This document shows positions 10,958 to 22,095 of a DNA stretch of 64,000 nucleotides, one piece after another. Below the pieces are notes generated by a model, which saw only the letters and a program-made list of their open reading frames with translations, was not told the DNA's origin and ran no database searches. A program made the position numbers and the translations under genes. The number at the start of each line of letters is the position of its first letter. Position 1 is the stretch's first letter. Source of the DNA: Nematopogon swammerdamellus (taxonomy: Eukaryota > Arthropoda > Insecta > Lepidoptera > Adelidae); contig OX336343.1 of NCBI GenBank assembly GCA_946902875.1, positions 17,469,596 through 17,533,595 on the forward strand. Direction: 5' to 3'.

Positions 10958-11423
10958 CAGGTTGTCCCCGGACTGGTGTAGTTCCTTTAAGGAGGCTATT
11001 CTACGCTTTGTAACAAACATAATTAGTAAAAGAAGTAGGGTTCTAGGTACGCCCGTTGCGGAGATACAAATTTTTAAAGTTGTTAATGTAGTGTAATGTT
11101 CTAATGCTCTAATCGGGCGCGCGCGGGGCGCGAGGCAGCGGGCAGCGGGAATATGGACGGACGCGACGCGAGTGAACGCAAACAGATAGCCCGCCCCGCC
11201 CGCGTACCGCCCGCGCCCCGCCGCGCCGCCACCGCGCCGGCTGCTCCGCCCGCTTACCGCCCGCCGCTAAAGGCGCCCACACATTGTAGTACGCATTTAG
11301 TTTGTTAGGAAATCCTAAAATTTTAATGAAAGCACATATTAAAACAATTATTTCACCAGTGCTTTTGTTACAAGGCGTAGAATAGCCTCCTTAAAGGAAC
11401 TGCAGCTGTCCGGGGACACCCTG
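10958..11423. mobile_element. TA-flanked MITE, about 65-bp TIRs
   Basis: Left end caggttgtccccgga, right end tccggggacaccctg, flanked by TA at 10956-10957 and 11424-11425. The inverted homology extends through 'gaggctattctacgc...tttgt'. The middle (11110-11275) is very GC-rich. TA duplication and CAGG ends suggest the Tc1/mariner class. No transposase. Confidence 0.75.
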
Positions 11424-11560
11424 TATATATATTTTTTTAAATCGTCTTTTCGAGCTCTTGACTATGATATCCCACTCTATGGGGTTTGAAGAAAGGTCAA
11501 GTTCAAAGTTTGACAAGATGGCGCCTGACGGTTTGAATTTTCATAGCCTATAGCACATTT

Positions 11561-12007
11561 TTAGGGTTCCGTATCCGTCGTACGGGTCCCTATTACTAAG
11601 CCTACGCCGTCTGTCTGTCTGTCTGTCCGTCCGTCCGTCCGTCCGTCCGTCCGTCCGTCCGTCTGTCCGTCCGTCCGTACGTCCGTCCGTCTGTCTGTCC
11701 GAGGGCTGTATCTCTTGAACCGTAATAGGTAGCCCGTTGAAATTTTCACAGAATATGTGTTATTATGGCCAATATGACAAGAAATAAGAAAATGTAAAAA
11801 ATTCACGGGGTCCCCATACAAGAAACTAAAAAGTGTATGCGCACCATCTACCGAAAATAGTATGAAGCATTTTAACTAATCATGAATTTTAACTAATATG
11901 AAGCATTTTATAAAACACGCCATAGATGGCGTGCGTGAGTGGCGCTGACCATGACATGGCGATACGGAACCCTTGGTGCGCGAGTTCGACTCGCGCTTGG
12001 CCGGTTT
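11561..12007 (+). repeat. Rep-C, full-length copy
   Basis: Starts 'ttagggttccgtatccgtcg', holds a (GTCC/GTCT)n microsatellite at about 11608-11700, then 'aatatgtgttattatggcc', and ends 'gagttcgactcgcgcttgg ccggttt'. The ends contain inverted ggttccgtat/atacggaacc. The gagttcgactcg segment is B-box-like. The long threonine-aspartate-glycine-arginine frame over it is only the microsatellite. Confidence 0.8.
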
Positions 12008-12590
12008 ATAGCCTATAGCACTTCCAAAATTAAGACGATTTAAACGACACCTCAGATTATGTTACAATTCATCCAGCCCTTCCCTTCGTCTGCCCTAAAA
12101 ACATTACACTTCTTTTTGCTTCACGCAGTCGGGTAAAAATAGCGAACCCAATACAACAAGCATTTGAAATAAACACAAATAAACTAATGCCACCCGCGCA
12201 ACTCTCGCTCACCTCTCTCGCAAATTCTCACTCCACACGCCCAAAACTAGTCCCCTTCGCAACGGAAAACGGAAACCCACTTACCCCGGGCGGGGTGTTC
12301 CGTTGCACGACGCTCTCTCTATCCCTTGGGGCGAGCCGTGGTGCAGTGCTCACATTTGAATAAGAATGCCCCATCACCTTTCCCTGGAGATTGGAGCAAC
12401 GGGGCCGGAATGCCTTGTCTTGCTGGATGGAACGTACTCATCTACTACATAATGCTGCATTTCCATTCCAGCCGAGCTTAGACTACCACGAACGTGAGTG
12501 TTGAAATGGTACCTTCGCTTTGCCTCGTCACCACTGGGACCGTCCGTAGCCTAGATATATTTGGTTCGGTCGCCCGTGCCACCGAATATA
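12008..12590. other. No gene seen
   Basis: A moderately GC-rich stretch at 12280-12500 without a convincing frame. Nothing recognised. Confidence 0.4.
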
Positions 12591-13030
12591 CAGGTTGTTT
12601 CAGGCTAGGGTTTTGGAACTTCAAGGTTCGAAGAGGGTTCATATTTGAAGACGAAAAACTCTGAAACTTTTGGTGAAAATCGTTTAATCGAGATTTGGTG
12701 GACGGTTAACGTCGATCTTTATTAAATAAAAATAAAATTACTAACTTCCATGCTTAACTAGTAGAATTGAACTGCATGTCGACAAATTCCAAACACTTAA
12801 ATTTGAATGACATAAGAAAAAAGGGACTGGATTAGTTCATTGCAATCTCTAGACCTACAAAGCCGCACTTTTCCCGAACTCACTGTTCATCGAGTTTTTA
12901 TAACAATTTATTATTTTTGTATGAAAAAAAAAATAGGGAATTTCGATTTGAGTGATAAGCATTTTTTTTTCTTCTAATAATGAGTACTTTCTATTTCTGA
13001 AGTTTCTGAACCCTATCCTGAAACAACCTG
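12591..13030. mobile_element. TA-flanked MITE
   Basis: Left end caggttgtttcaggctaggg, right end ccctatcctgaaacaacctg, flanked by TA at 12589-12590 and 13031-13032. The interior is AT-rich without transposase. The outer bases match the elements at 10958 and 49925, but the inner TIR differs. Confidence 0.75.
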
Positions 13031-13268
13031 TATATACTAGCGCAATCCGTGCTCCGCGGATTTTGGCAACGAAAGACGCAACAAAGCGCGTGCGAAATAT
13101 GAAAGCCTGGTGCGCCAAAAATCGATGGCGTACAGAATGAAATAGAAGCGTCGGGAGGGAGTGACGGTCAATCGAACGCGGCGCGGGCGCTCAGCGGTGC
13201 GTGTCGGTTGCCGCATGGTTGCATCGCCGCTCGTTCAGTTCGTTCCGCGCGCATCTCTCAGTTTTGGG

Positions 13269-13495
13269 CAAGAACGTTAGAGGTAGGGACGTCGGACCTT
13301 CCCTGCGCCAGCGTAACACGATATTTGTAAAAACGTACAGATAACATTCGTTACCACCCAATCAGAACGCGATACCACCCGATACCACCCAATCAAGCGC
13401 GCGCCGTCCCCTCCGCTACCCGCGGAGCTCGCCGACGCTGGTTCTCATATTTAAGCATTAGAAAGTCCGACGTCCAACCTCTTCTAACGTTCTTG
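13269..13495. mobile_element. MITE with TIRs, copy 2 of a pair
   Basis: Ends caagaacgttagaggt and acctcttctaacgttcttg, with gacgtcgga and tccgacgtc just inside. It shares 'gccagcgtaacacgatat' and 'cgacgctggttctcata' with 2479-2792. Confidence 0.65.
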
Positions 13496-13921
13496 GTTTT
13501 GGGATTGGATGCCCTTCCAGCGCATACCAATACGTACGGGAAGCTCGTTGATATGTGATCCCTAGGCTGAGTATAGTTGGTGATTTTCGTCCACGAGTTA
13601 AAGGGTCCGAATTAGAAAAGCAGGCGAGCAGCGAAAATAGAAATGATAGATTCGTGCTCGGCATAGCCACTACGAATGGAATACCCAGTCGAATGCCGAG
13701 AGTGGAAAGCGGGCCTGTCTGCCCCTTGTCCGTTGTGGTAGGTCTAGATTCAAATTGAAGGTATGGTTTGTGTTATGAATACATCTATTGTTTGTCAATT
13801 GTCAAACGCAGAGTTTAGTGAGCAAATTGGACAGGTGGCTACTACAAAATTGACTGTAGTTACTTTGATTATAACATTAATTATATTATAATATCCAAAG
13901 AATTGCGATTACCATGATACA
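13496..13921. other. No gene seen
   Basis: Two short frames overlap on opposite strands without a domain. Nothing recognised. Confidence 0.45.
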
Positions 13922-14237
13922 TTTTTTTTTTTTTTTATGGAAACTGACTCGATTGGCTACATCACCTACAACATCCGCGATGTCAGCCCATAACACCGGG
14001 TGAACTTGGTGCCACGTCAGTGCTTCCCTTCGGTCGTGCCGGCCACACTGAACCGGACGGAAAACACAAACTATTTACACAGCCGTTTCGACCAACATTT
14101 CATTTATTGCTTCCTGTCTTCGCTCGCTGTCATTTCATTGCGGTGTACCAACCCGGGCGAGTTAAATAAACCCTAGCACCTAGTAATATAGAAGGGACGC
14201 CCTTAGTTGCGTTTTACGACATACACGGGGATAAACA
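13922..14237 (-). repeat. SINE-A, second type of head
   Basis: Poly-T at 13922-13936, the inverted tail and body, then 'acgacatacacggggata' from the second head. The last part of the head is missing. Confidence 0.85.
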
Positions 14238-14268
14238 TAAACATTGATAAAAGTAAGTTATTAAAAAA

Positions 14269-14712
14269 ATATAAAAACCGCCTTCAAAAATGTATGAAAT
14301 AAAAAAATAAAAATCGAACCCTAGAGTTGAAGGCGGTCGGTTATTTTTGCTTGCTTTAGCACCACCGCCTTCAACTCTAGGGTTCGATTTTTATTTTTTT
14401 ATTTCATACATTTTTGAAGGCGGTTTTTATATGTTTTTAAATAGTTTTTTATTTCACAGTTTTTTTAGTAATTTTTATTTGCTATTAATGTACTCGGCGG
14501 AATCGCTCGGCCTTCGGCCTCGCGATTCCGCCTCGCTTTCCAATCCGATCTTGACCAAAAAAAAATGGGACCACCTTGGATCTAGACTGAACCGAACACA
14601 AAAAGAATCATCGAAATCGGTTCACAATTGGGGAAGATATTGCTGAACATACATAAAAAAAAAATACATACAGCCGAACATAGAACCTCCTCCTTTTTTG
14701 AAGTCGGTTAAA
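14269..14712. mobile_element. Repeat with perfect 69-bp inverted arms
   Basis: Arms 14269-14337 and 14364-14432 are identical inverted copies around a 26-base loop. A smaller hairpin at 14496-14532 has arms ggcggaatcgc/gcgattccgcc. The right side ends 'ttttttgaagtcggttaaaa' (about 14694-14712), inversely matching 'ttaaaaaaatataaaaaccg ccttcaaaaa' on the left, so this is probably a foldback-type element. No protein. Confidence 0.6.
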
Positions 14713-15279
14713 AAGTAACCATACGTAAGGCCCGAAACCACAGAATACCGAAACGCCCAGCCGCATATAGCTCCATTTTACTTTTAGCAATGTATCTAAG
14801 GGACCATGTCACGCACTTAGTCACAACATTTAGTTTAATAAAAAGCCAAGTAGTAGGTGAAACGGTGCGACATGTCACGCTTTCCATAAAAAAAAGTAAT
14901 ATTATCACATTGACCAAATAACCACAAAGCTGATTCACAATCTCCATACGTTCATTCTCCGACATCGCATTCATTATTCACACCCGACTCTCGGCCTAAC
15001 GAACGCGGTATGCATCAGAACTAGGTGCACGGTTACTACCTAGTCCGGGAGCCGAATGTAAAAGCTTGGTACTGTTACCATAACGGGACTCTGAACTTAT
15101 TGACGGCTACAAGGTTATACGCAGGCTGTTTTGAATTTAAATCTTGGTTTGAATTGTCTGTATGGAGAGACATATTTTATACCGCTGATATGTTTTAATG
15201 TGTAACATTGTATTACTGACCTGGTTTTTATTTAGAAAGTTGTGATGTTTTGGGGACTTTTGCATACATTTCGAAACCG
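14713..15279. other. No gene seen
   Basis: No domain in any frame. Nothing recognised. Confidence 0.45.
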
Positions 15280-15391
15280 ACGAGCATGTATGAAGAACAT
15301 TATGAGAGTGGAAGAGGCGGCAGAGGTGTGTCAGGATCGTGGCACGTGGAGATCCGTTGCCTCTGCCTACCCAACTGGGAAACAGGCGTAA
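15280..15391 (+). pseudogene. LINE (RTE-like) C-terminal fragment
   Basis: A frame reading EAAEVCQDRGTWRSV...AYPTGKQA followed by a stop at 15389-15391. The same end is found at 58995-59115 and inverted at 52940-53025. This is the tail of a LINE polyprotein with no catalytic part left. The RTE label rests on the style of the C-end only. Confidence 0.5.
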
Positions 15392-15474
15392 CGCTATGTA
15401 TTTATGTATGTATTTTTCATACATTTATCTACATTTTTCATACAAAACTTACTAGCGAGAATTTTTTTGCTTAA

Positions 15475-15789
15475 TTAGTCAGTCTGCCAGGCAGCATATA
15501 TGCGTCCACTGCTGGACATACGCCTCTTCATTTTCCTCCAGTCCTCCCAGCTTTCAGCAGTACAGAACCTCTGCTTTCCGCCGACGCACTTAATGTCGTC
15601 GTCCCACCTGGTGGGTGGTTTCCCATACTCCGTTTTCCTGTCCACGGGCGTCAGTGTGTGACGCGGTTGCTCCAACGGTCGTCGTATTTTCGGCCGACGT
15701 GCCCAGCCCACTGTCACTTGCTGTGATTGTTGAGAGAAATGAACTTCTTCAATAATATTTAAAAAAAAATCTATCTGTAAAAAATCCAT
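15475..15789 (-). pseudogene. RTE-type LINE C-terminal fragment, frameshifted
   Basis: Minus frame with PPTRWDDDIKCVGG and WRKMKRRMSSSGRIYAA, typical of the C-end of insect RTE-like reverse transcriptases (the 'RWDDDI' region). Upstream, a second frame reads YDDRWSNRVTHW, so at least one frameshift lies inside. Only the last 100 or so residues remain. A relative lies at 45905-46100. Confidence 0.6.
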
Positions 15790-16083
15790 GTCAACAAATA
15801 TACAACTTTTTAATTTTCACAACTACTATGATTGTGTATTTAAGACTTAATAAATGATCAATCTCTTTGTTAGTCTTCCAAAGTTACATACTCAATGAAA
15901 CTTATATTCCACGCACGGCCCACCGTTCAAAATTTTCATTAAACAAAACAAACTGAAAATCTGCCTCTCTCCATCCACCTAGGCCGTTGCCGTATACCTG
16001 ATGCCACTTTCAAATATCTGTTTACTTCTCGCCAACACGAATATCCTATCATAGAATTCCAAATATCTAGTTTTTTTATATAT

Positions 16084-16245
16084 GGGTGGCTGAGTCAGAG
16101 GGGCCATAGCACGTGCTCCGACCACGAACAGCCAATATCACCTCCGGAAGGTATCATACCGGAGACTTAACTTTGGATGGACTGGACTTGAGGATGAGAA
16201 GAACACAGTCGAGGCTGCTATACGGTCGTCTTACGGTTCTTACGT
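16084..16245 (+). repeat. Rep-H copy
   Basis: 'gggtggctgagtcagagggg', 'gccaatatcacctccg' and 'ccggagactta' are shared with 21837-22000. Nature unknown. Confidence 0.55.
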
Positions 16246-16420
16246 CCAGTATCTTATTATGTACAGTCGCGCACGCGTTTGAGGGGTTGATCGCATAGGC
16301 GCGGGAATCATTGAAGAGCATACACTCGCTCATACGCATCCGATGATCTTGCGTACTATGAGCTTACGCACCCAATGATGTGACTGTAATGAGTACCTGC
16401 CTAACATTTTCTAGGTTGAA

Positions 16421-16880
16421 GTGGTAACCAGGTTGATGTGGCCTACAGTACGAGCGCGTAGGAAAACTCACATTCTTTCCCTTCTATATTCCGTTTTGAT
16501 CGATCCCTGTGCTTCAGAATATCTCCGTTCGAAATTTAAATTTCTTTCGAGTCATGGTGCTTCTTTGAGGTCCATGAATGGTAACCTTCTTTGTATCCCG
16601 ATTCATTCCAGTTCATTCTATACCCATTCTTTTGCTGTTGAATCAGCTCGTCTCTGGAACCAACTCCCTGCCACTCTCCGTACTTCCGCTTCCCAGAACA
16701 TTTTCAAATCCCGTTTATTGTTTATTTTATACTCTTGAAAAAAAAAAATCTCTCATTAAATTTCCCTACTCACAATTCCAGGTATGACTGGAAGATAATG
16801 CCCTTAGGTTTTAAGTCCGCCTTTTCTAACTTTTTGTGAATAAAGTATATTTTCATTTCATTTCATTTGATTTCATTTCA
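16421..16880 (+). pseudogene. LINE 3' end: reverse transcriptase C-terminus and tail
   Basis: The frame at 16421-16738 ends SARLWNQLPATLRTSASQN IFKSRLL, the conserved closing region of Jockey/CR1/I-type LINE polyproteins ('RLWN.LP...F K..L'). It is preceded by YLRSKFKFLSSHG and IHSSSFYTHSF. No catalytic residues are present. A short 3' UTR follows, ending in 'gtgaataaagtatattttca' and an (ATTTC)n tail to about 16880. This is a 5'-truncated insertion. Confidence 0.7.
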
Positions 16881-17204
16881 TTTCTTGCCCAGCCCTAAAG
16901 ACGGAGTTGTTTCACGTGCGGACGTCTCTTTCGCGCGCGATAGGTGCTTTTTATTCCAACGTACGTTACTGTACATTTCGTTTTAGGTTTTTATTATTAT
17001 TATTTTATTTTCTTTATTTCACATCTTTATAATAAATTATATAATATAATCTATATTTGTTTAAATTTGATAATATAATATTTACAAGCAATTAAATTAA
17101 AATTCTTAAATAAACTAAAACTACCTATCAAATACAATTTACCTACAAATATAACTAATTAAAAAACTAATTAATATAACTAATTAAAAAAAAAAAAAAA
17201 AAAT

Positions 17205-17381
17205 TCACGCATCCATAAAACTTTCATCCAAATGGCCCCATGACGGGAATGTGCCCATAACGCTGGCGGCATTGCCCTTCTGCACAGCCATGCTGATGCG
17301 CTGCAACAGGAAGTATCCAACACGGGAATCCCCCGATGTCTCCGCGAGACGGCGCCCTATTTCTTTTAGAAAACCCTTCGC
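17205..17381 (-). CDS. Candidate terminal exon, product unknown
   Basis: On the minus strand, a 3' splice site (tttatttttttag) at 17382-17383 is followed by 58 open codons and TGA at 17207-17205. The peptide begins AKGFLKEIGRRLAETSGDSR and contains FLLQRISMAVQKGNAASVMG. The block is GC-rich with coding-like third positions and sits in AT-rich DNA, which makes it stand out. The acceptor is in phase 0. No start codon, and no partner exon found. It may be the last exon of a host gene with the other exons outside the window, or a relic of an unfamiliar mobile element. I do not recognise the family. Confidence 0.5.
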   Translation of the reverse strand, partial: AKGFLKEIGRRLAETSGDSRVGYFLLQRISMAVQKGNAASVMGTFPSWGHLDESFMDA

Positions 17382-17383
17382 CT

Positions 17384-18965
17384 AAAAAAATAAATTATAA
17401 TAAATTTATATTAATTTTACATATTTCATTATTATTATTATAATGTTTTACGCATCTAGTGGTATAGTAATTTAATTTCAATGATCCATACAATTTAGAT
17501 TTAATTTTATGAGAGAGACAGCAAATGTCGTGTGACAAGATTCTAACGTGCATTCAACGCTTAGAGCCATCTATCTGTATTTCGTGTGTGTACAGTAGTC
17601 ATTAGCAAATACTCCCAGAGTTCTACGTTCCGGGCAGAATTCCTCGAATTGCTACGAAAATATTTACTCAGTGCGTTCAAAAATTTAAGTAAATAACTGA
17701 GGAGGCTTTTGACGGGGTGCGCGATATTTTAAGAGTTAGTTTAATTTATGAAGGCACAAGGGGCACACGAGGGAGGAGTCTAGTAGGTGAAGCGTAACAA
17801 CCAATGCGGGGACAATGCGACGAGTTACTCTAACTCACGGTATTTTTTACACAAAAAATGTTTTGTTTCAATTTTTATTTCATTTTAATTGGCAAGTATC
17901 ATTGCTGGTAGTATCAACGCTCTCAGAAACAAATTTCGTCCAGGTCGCCTCGTCGAATAAAAAATAAACTGGTATTGATTTGTATTGGATTGTAAAGACA
18001 AAATAGGACAAATTCTAGCTTAGTGTACTACCATAATGTACAAATGATGAATAAAGAATAAAGAATTGATTGTAAAGATGGAATTGATAATAGGTTATAT
18101 ATTTTTGAAATTGCCTTAACAATACCTATAGAATGACATGACACTTAATTTATTTTAAAAGAAACAAAAATTGTTTTGTTCACATTTTGGGGTACCCTAC
18201 AGGACTATTAGATAAACTTATCTATAATCTATCTAGCGGCAAAATTATACATAATTTGGCGTAAGTTTCATTGAAATTGGTTCAGTAGATCCGGAGATAT
18301 CTGCGTGTGATCGACAGACACATAACACCAGAGCAATAAGAGTCCTTTTTTCGCATTTTGCGACGGGACTTTAAAAAGGTTTTTTAGGATTCGTATTTTT
18401 CGACATACCAATCGCTATTAAAAGGTCAGTTTCGGACGTTGGACATAGATTTGGCGACACTTTCCTAACACATAAAATCTTGATTTTATCTGGAGAAATA
18501 CGAGTACCAGAAATGAATGCTACAAATTCGGTCGAACTGGGACAGCCTGTAAATATTATTGGTTTTTCGAAATCTCGTGGAGCATCTGATTTCATACCGA
18601 CTCAAATATCTTTTATAGGACGAGCAACCTCTACACAAGTACCTGAGGTACCTAACTAGATACTGACTACTCGAGGTGTATCCGAGGAAAATAGCGACAT
18701 GTGTACATTCAGACTAGACTTCTGTTCGAATAAGGATCGCTCTGTCAATATTTTGATAAGAGCGACAATCCAATATCCGGGCTTTTATTATTTCGCTCTC
18801 TCATATTTGTTTTTGGGAATAATCTGATGCGTCGGTTTTCCTTCGACATTTCATAGCGTAGCATGAAATAAGCTAAAAATAATATAAATTTATTACAAGT
18901 GAGCGCAGAATGAAATACAATTAATTATGTATACTAAAAACTCTTTCTGCGAGACAGAATTTTCT
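17384..18965. other. No gene; LINE 3'-end phrase
   Basis: AT-rich. About 18250-18345 has 'ttggttcagtagatcc' and 'gacagacacataacacc', as in 3' UTRs of RTE-like LINEs. Nothing else recognised. Confidence 0.4.
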
Positions 18966-19015
18966 AGTGCAGAAGACTCGGTTATTGTACTCTACGATTT
19001 CATGTGATAATAAGT

Positions 19016-19073
19016 ATTTTTCATTTCATTTTCATTTCACTTCATTTCATTTCATTTCATTTCATTTCATTTT
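19016..19073 (+). repeat. (TTTCA)n microsatellite
   Basis: About ten units of ttcat/ttcac. Probably the tail of a retroposon, as at 16853-16880. Confidence 0.8.
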
Positions 19074-19084
19074 CGTAGATATTC

Positions 19085-19320
19085 TACCACACGCTGCATC
19101 CCGAAAATCGGGGGTAAGCAGAGTAATCGAACATCGATTACTCTGCTTACCCCCGATTTTGCTGCAAGTACTCTTGTAAATTAAAGACCACCACGTTTAG
19201 CAATGTATTAGGACAAGATAATTATCAAGCAGCAAGAAAGGCACGAAGATCCACCTGCTGCATGACTCGGTGAAAGGACCGTGCCTAGATGAGAGGTGGC
19301 TATCCTGTCGCCCTTTAGTA
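19085..19320 (+). repeat. Rep-B copy with 27-bp palindrome
   Basis: Starts 'accacacgctgcatcccg', holds 'gtattaggacaagataa' and ends 'cctgtcgccctttagta'. Arms 19104-19130 and 19134-19160 are perfect inverted copies around 'aca', made of the Rep-B block that is single in other copies. Confidence 0.8.
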
Positions 19321-20657
19321 CAGTATCTTGTATACCTTAACAATGACAAGGAATGTGCAACATACACATGCAAAGCAAGTTAGGTAGGTAAGTATGTAAT
19401 TTTTTGTTTATTTTTTTGAAGTGAAAACTTCTTTAGCGGCGCTTGGCACTTTTTTAGGTGGGTAAAAAATGTTAGACTCGCGACAGATCTCGAAAAGCGA
19501 CAGATTTATTTTTATTATTTAAACTGCAACCACCCTTTATACATTATACCTTCGAGTACGGAGCGGCCGATATCGGTCGCTCTCTATTCTCGGCCTAACG
19601 GGCTGGGTGGCCCTAACAAAATTATTTTATTCTTTTATCTCACTTAGCCGTGTGTATTTGAAAGTGATGAATTCTAATAATAGAATAAATTTCTCTTTAG
19701 GCGACAACCGTTCCCCCACAGACAAATGTCAGATTTACCGCGCTGTCAGTGTCATCAAGAGAGCGGTTATAATAGGAGGGCGTTGTACGTTGCTCTTTTG
19801 TTTTCGGGTTTGCTGAGTGTTTTTTTGTGGAGATGAACCAATAAGTGATGTTTTTTCTCTTTTTCATTATATTCCGGATGTATTGAGTGCATTTGTTTGT
19901 CCTGAGTTGATCTGAATTTTTCGTAAAAATACTAAGAAAATGCCTCCTTCTCGGTACCAATTTCGGCTGTTTTTAGAGGCTTGTTTCTCGATATAAATCC
20001 GTTTTCTGGATAAAGTGAGGTGATAGAAGTGTTATTTAGTTCCTGTAGTTGAAATAATTTATGCCGTTTAGTGTTTGCATACAGGACATTTACGAGAAAT
20101 AAGCAACTTTTGTGACCTAGTTTTCTCCATACAAACTTGATCGGCCGTTCGGGATGACTCGGGTGAATTTTATTGTGAACGACACGGGGGGCTGCTGATA
20201 CACAAGAAAGGTATGATTAGGTCCGTTATTTATTAGTGTTTATAATAAAAATACCATGTGACCGATTTGCGGTCTAATAAATTTATAAAAAAAAACCTGA
20301 GAGAGGTCGCGATTTTCACATAGAACAACTTTACAAAATAATTGTGTCACCTAGAATACGTAATATATATAAAAAAATCCCATTTATAGCTAGAATATTT
20401 ATCTGTAAATACAATCCATATGTTAGTTCATGAAGTTTTATGGAAAAATCTTCCAAAATGTTTTTTTTTCAAGAGTAATGCGCTTGCGCCGATCGCGGCG
20501 CGCCACCTGGTGTAGCAGAAGGATTGTTTTGGTTAATGCTTCTGTAGCAGAAGGGTGAAATTGCATTAAGGGTTAAGTTACGATAGCTCGGGATCAATTC
20601 TGTTCGTCTCTCAGTGACAGTAACACCGAAAGCGAATCAAGGGAATCCGATATTCGT
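19321..20657. other. No gene seen
   Basis: No coding signal. The phrase 'gtagcagaagg' occurs twice near 20515-20550. Nothing recognised. Confidence 0.45.
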
Positions 20658-21449
20658 TTGGTCGTCAAAGAGTTTGTATTACGTCGCAAAGGAGCGCAGC
20701 GACGACGTGTATACAAACTCTTTGATCAACATGTAAGTCAAAACAAAATTTTGTATCGAGTATTAATCCTAAGCTACGAATATGACTTACTATGTAATTG
20801 GTCTGAGATTGTAATATGGTCAGACAGGTTTCTTAGAAACTTCGAAAAAATCAACACCATGGATTTCGAAACTCGATCTCGCATGAAAGACCCACAACAA
20901 TTTTTTTGACGTGATGACGTCACGTCTTATAAATTGATGAGCACCGGCTGCACGCACGAAAGCGTGTCACGTTCCATCTGAACCTGTGTGTGCAAGCGAG
21001 AGCGCGTAACAAGCGATAGAGAGGCACAATCGGTATAGTCAAAGTTACCATGGAAACTTCATAAGAAGTAAAACTGTCAAGATCAGACAACACAAGTTTA
21101 TTGATGGCCAGTCACAAGATGATTAATCTTTCTACTGGAAATAGAAATTACTGATCTTTGCTCTATGTACTACGATTATTCCACGTCATCACGTAAAACT
21201 ATCGTCCGTAAACCAACTTTACAGACAACCAATTATTTTTTTTCGTTGATCGCCTTTATCGATACATATTTTAAAATTACATATTGTGACCACTAGGTCA
21301 TATTGACAACTGCAGGTGTGTATGAGATGGGGTTTGTCTTTTCACTAAACAAAGAGAGAGCCACTTTGGGACCCCTACACTTGTAGCGAGAATTTCTTGT
21401 TGCCGAGATGCGTCTGATGGCAAATTATTGCCTATACATAAGCTATTGT
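20658..21449. other. Unassigned, small inverted repeat
   Basis: 'tcaaagagtttgta' (20666) and 'tacaaactctttga' (20713) are inverted. An 83-codon frame spans them but shows no domain. 'gacgtgatgacgtc' near 20910 and 'cacgtcatcacgt' near 21182 are also inverted, so a decayed transposon is possible. Confidence 0.3.
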
Positions 21450-21814
21450 TTAGACGTAGATTTGACTTTTGTTCTTGTCGGTCCTAGTTGCCGTGCCAGT
21501 GCAATATCTTTTGATCGTGCCGGCTACACTGTACAGGGCTGAAAAAAGGAGAATGAATTATCTCTACATATGCTACTGTTTAGACGCTGATTCGACTTTT
21601 GTTCTTGTCGGACCTAGTTGCCGTACTAGTACAATTTCTTTTGATCGTGCCGGCTACACTGAACATGACTGAAAAAGACGAGAATGAATTACCTGCCTAT
21701 AGTAGATTACCCGATAACCGTAGATACAATCTACGCCCCGGGTACAGGTCCCAGGAGGAACATAGTACGCACACAGGTGGTCGTCCAGTGCGCCATATCG
21801 GTCTAACAATTTAA
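21450..21814 (+). repeat. 130-bp tandem duplication with SINE-A-like piece
   Basis: Two copies of a block 'gacttttgttcttgtcgg ... gatcgtgccggctacactg', starting near 21463 and 21593. The second half of each resembles inverted SINE-A body. The frame downstream ends with NRRYNLRPGYRS, an 'YNLRP' phrase seen near the ends of some retroelement proteins. Not enough to name one. Confidence 0.45.
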
Positions 21815-21836
21815 TTTTTTCTTGTATTTCGGTACG

Positions 21837-22000
21837 GGTGGCTGAGTCAGAGGGGCCAGTGCATATGATCCAGCCAATATCACCTCCGAGAAGGTGCCAT
21901 ATCGGAGACTTGCCTTTGGTTTGCTGGCTATACTGGACTAGAGGACACAGCAGAGGTTGCTATGCAGCCATCTTACTCCCAGTACGGTGGGATTGACCCA
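21837..22000 (+). repeat. Rep-H copy
   Basis: 'gggtggctgagtcagagggg', 'gccaatatcacctccgag' and 'atcggagacttgcc', as at 16084. Confidence 0.55.
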
Positions 22001-22095
22001 TTCGGCGGCAATTTGGGCCTACCACCATATTTTGTCATTGTAACCTTTATATATATATATATAATGATGTACAATACTTTTTTTTATATTTAATC

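Noticed and set aside
11561..11821. Open frame with TDGRTDG repeats
   Set aside because: Microsatellite inside Rep-C; the same holds for the frames at 42138-42403.
14496..14532. Hairpin resembling a bacterial terminator
   Set aside because: The surroundings are animal repeats; the hairpin is part of a foldback element and has no gene upstream.
20658..20930. 83-codon frame and a TGACGTCA palindrome (CRE-like site)
   Set aside because: No known domain; the frame spans a small inverted repeat, and a single 8-bp match is expected by chance in 64 kb.
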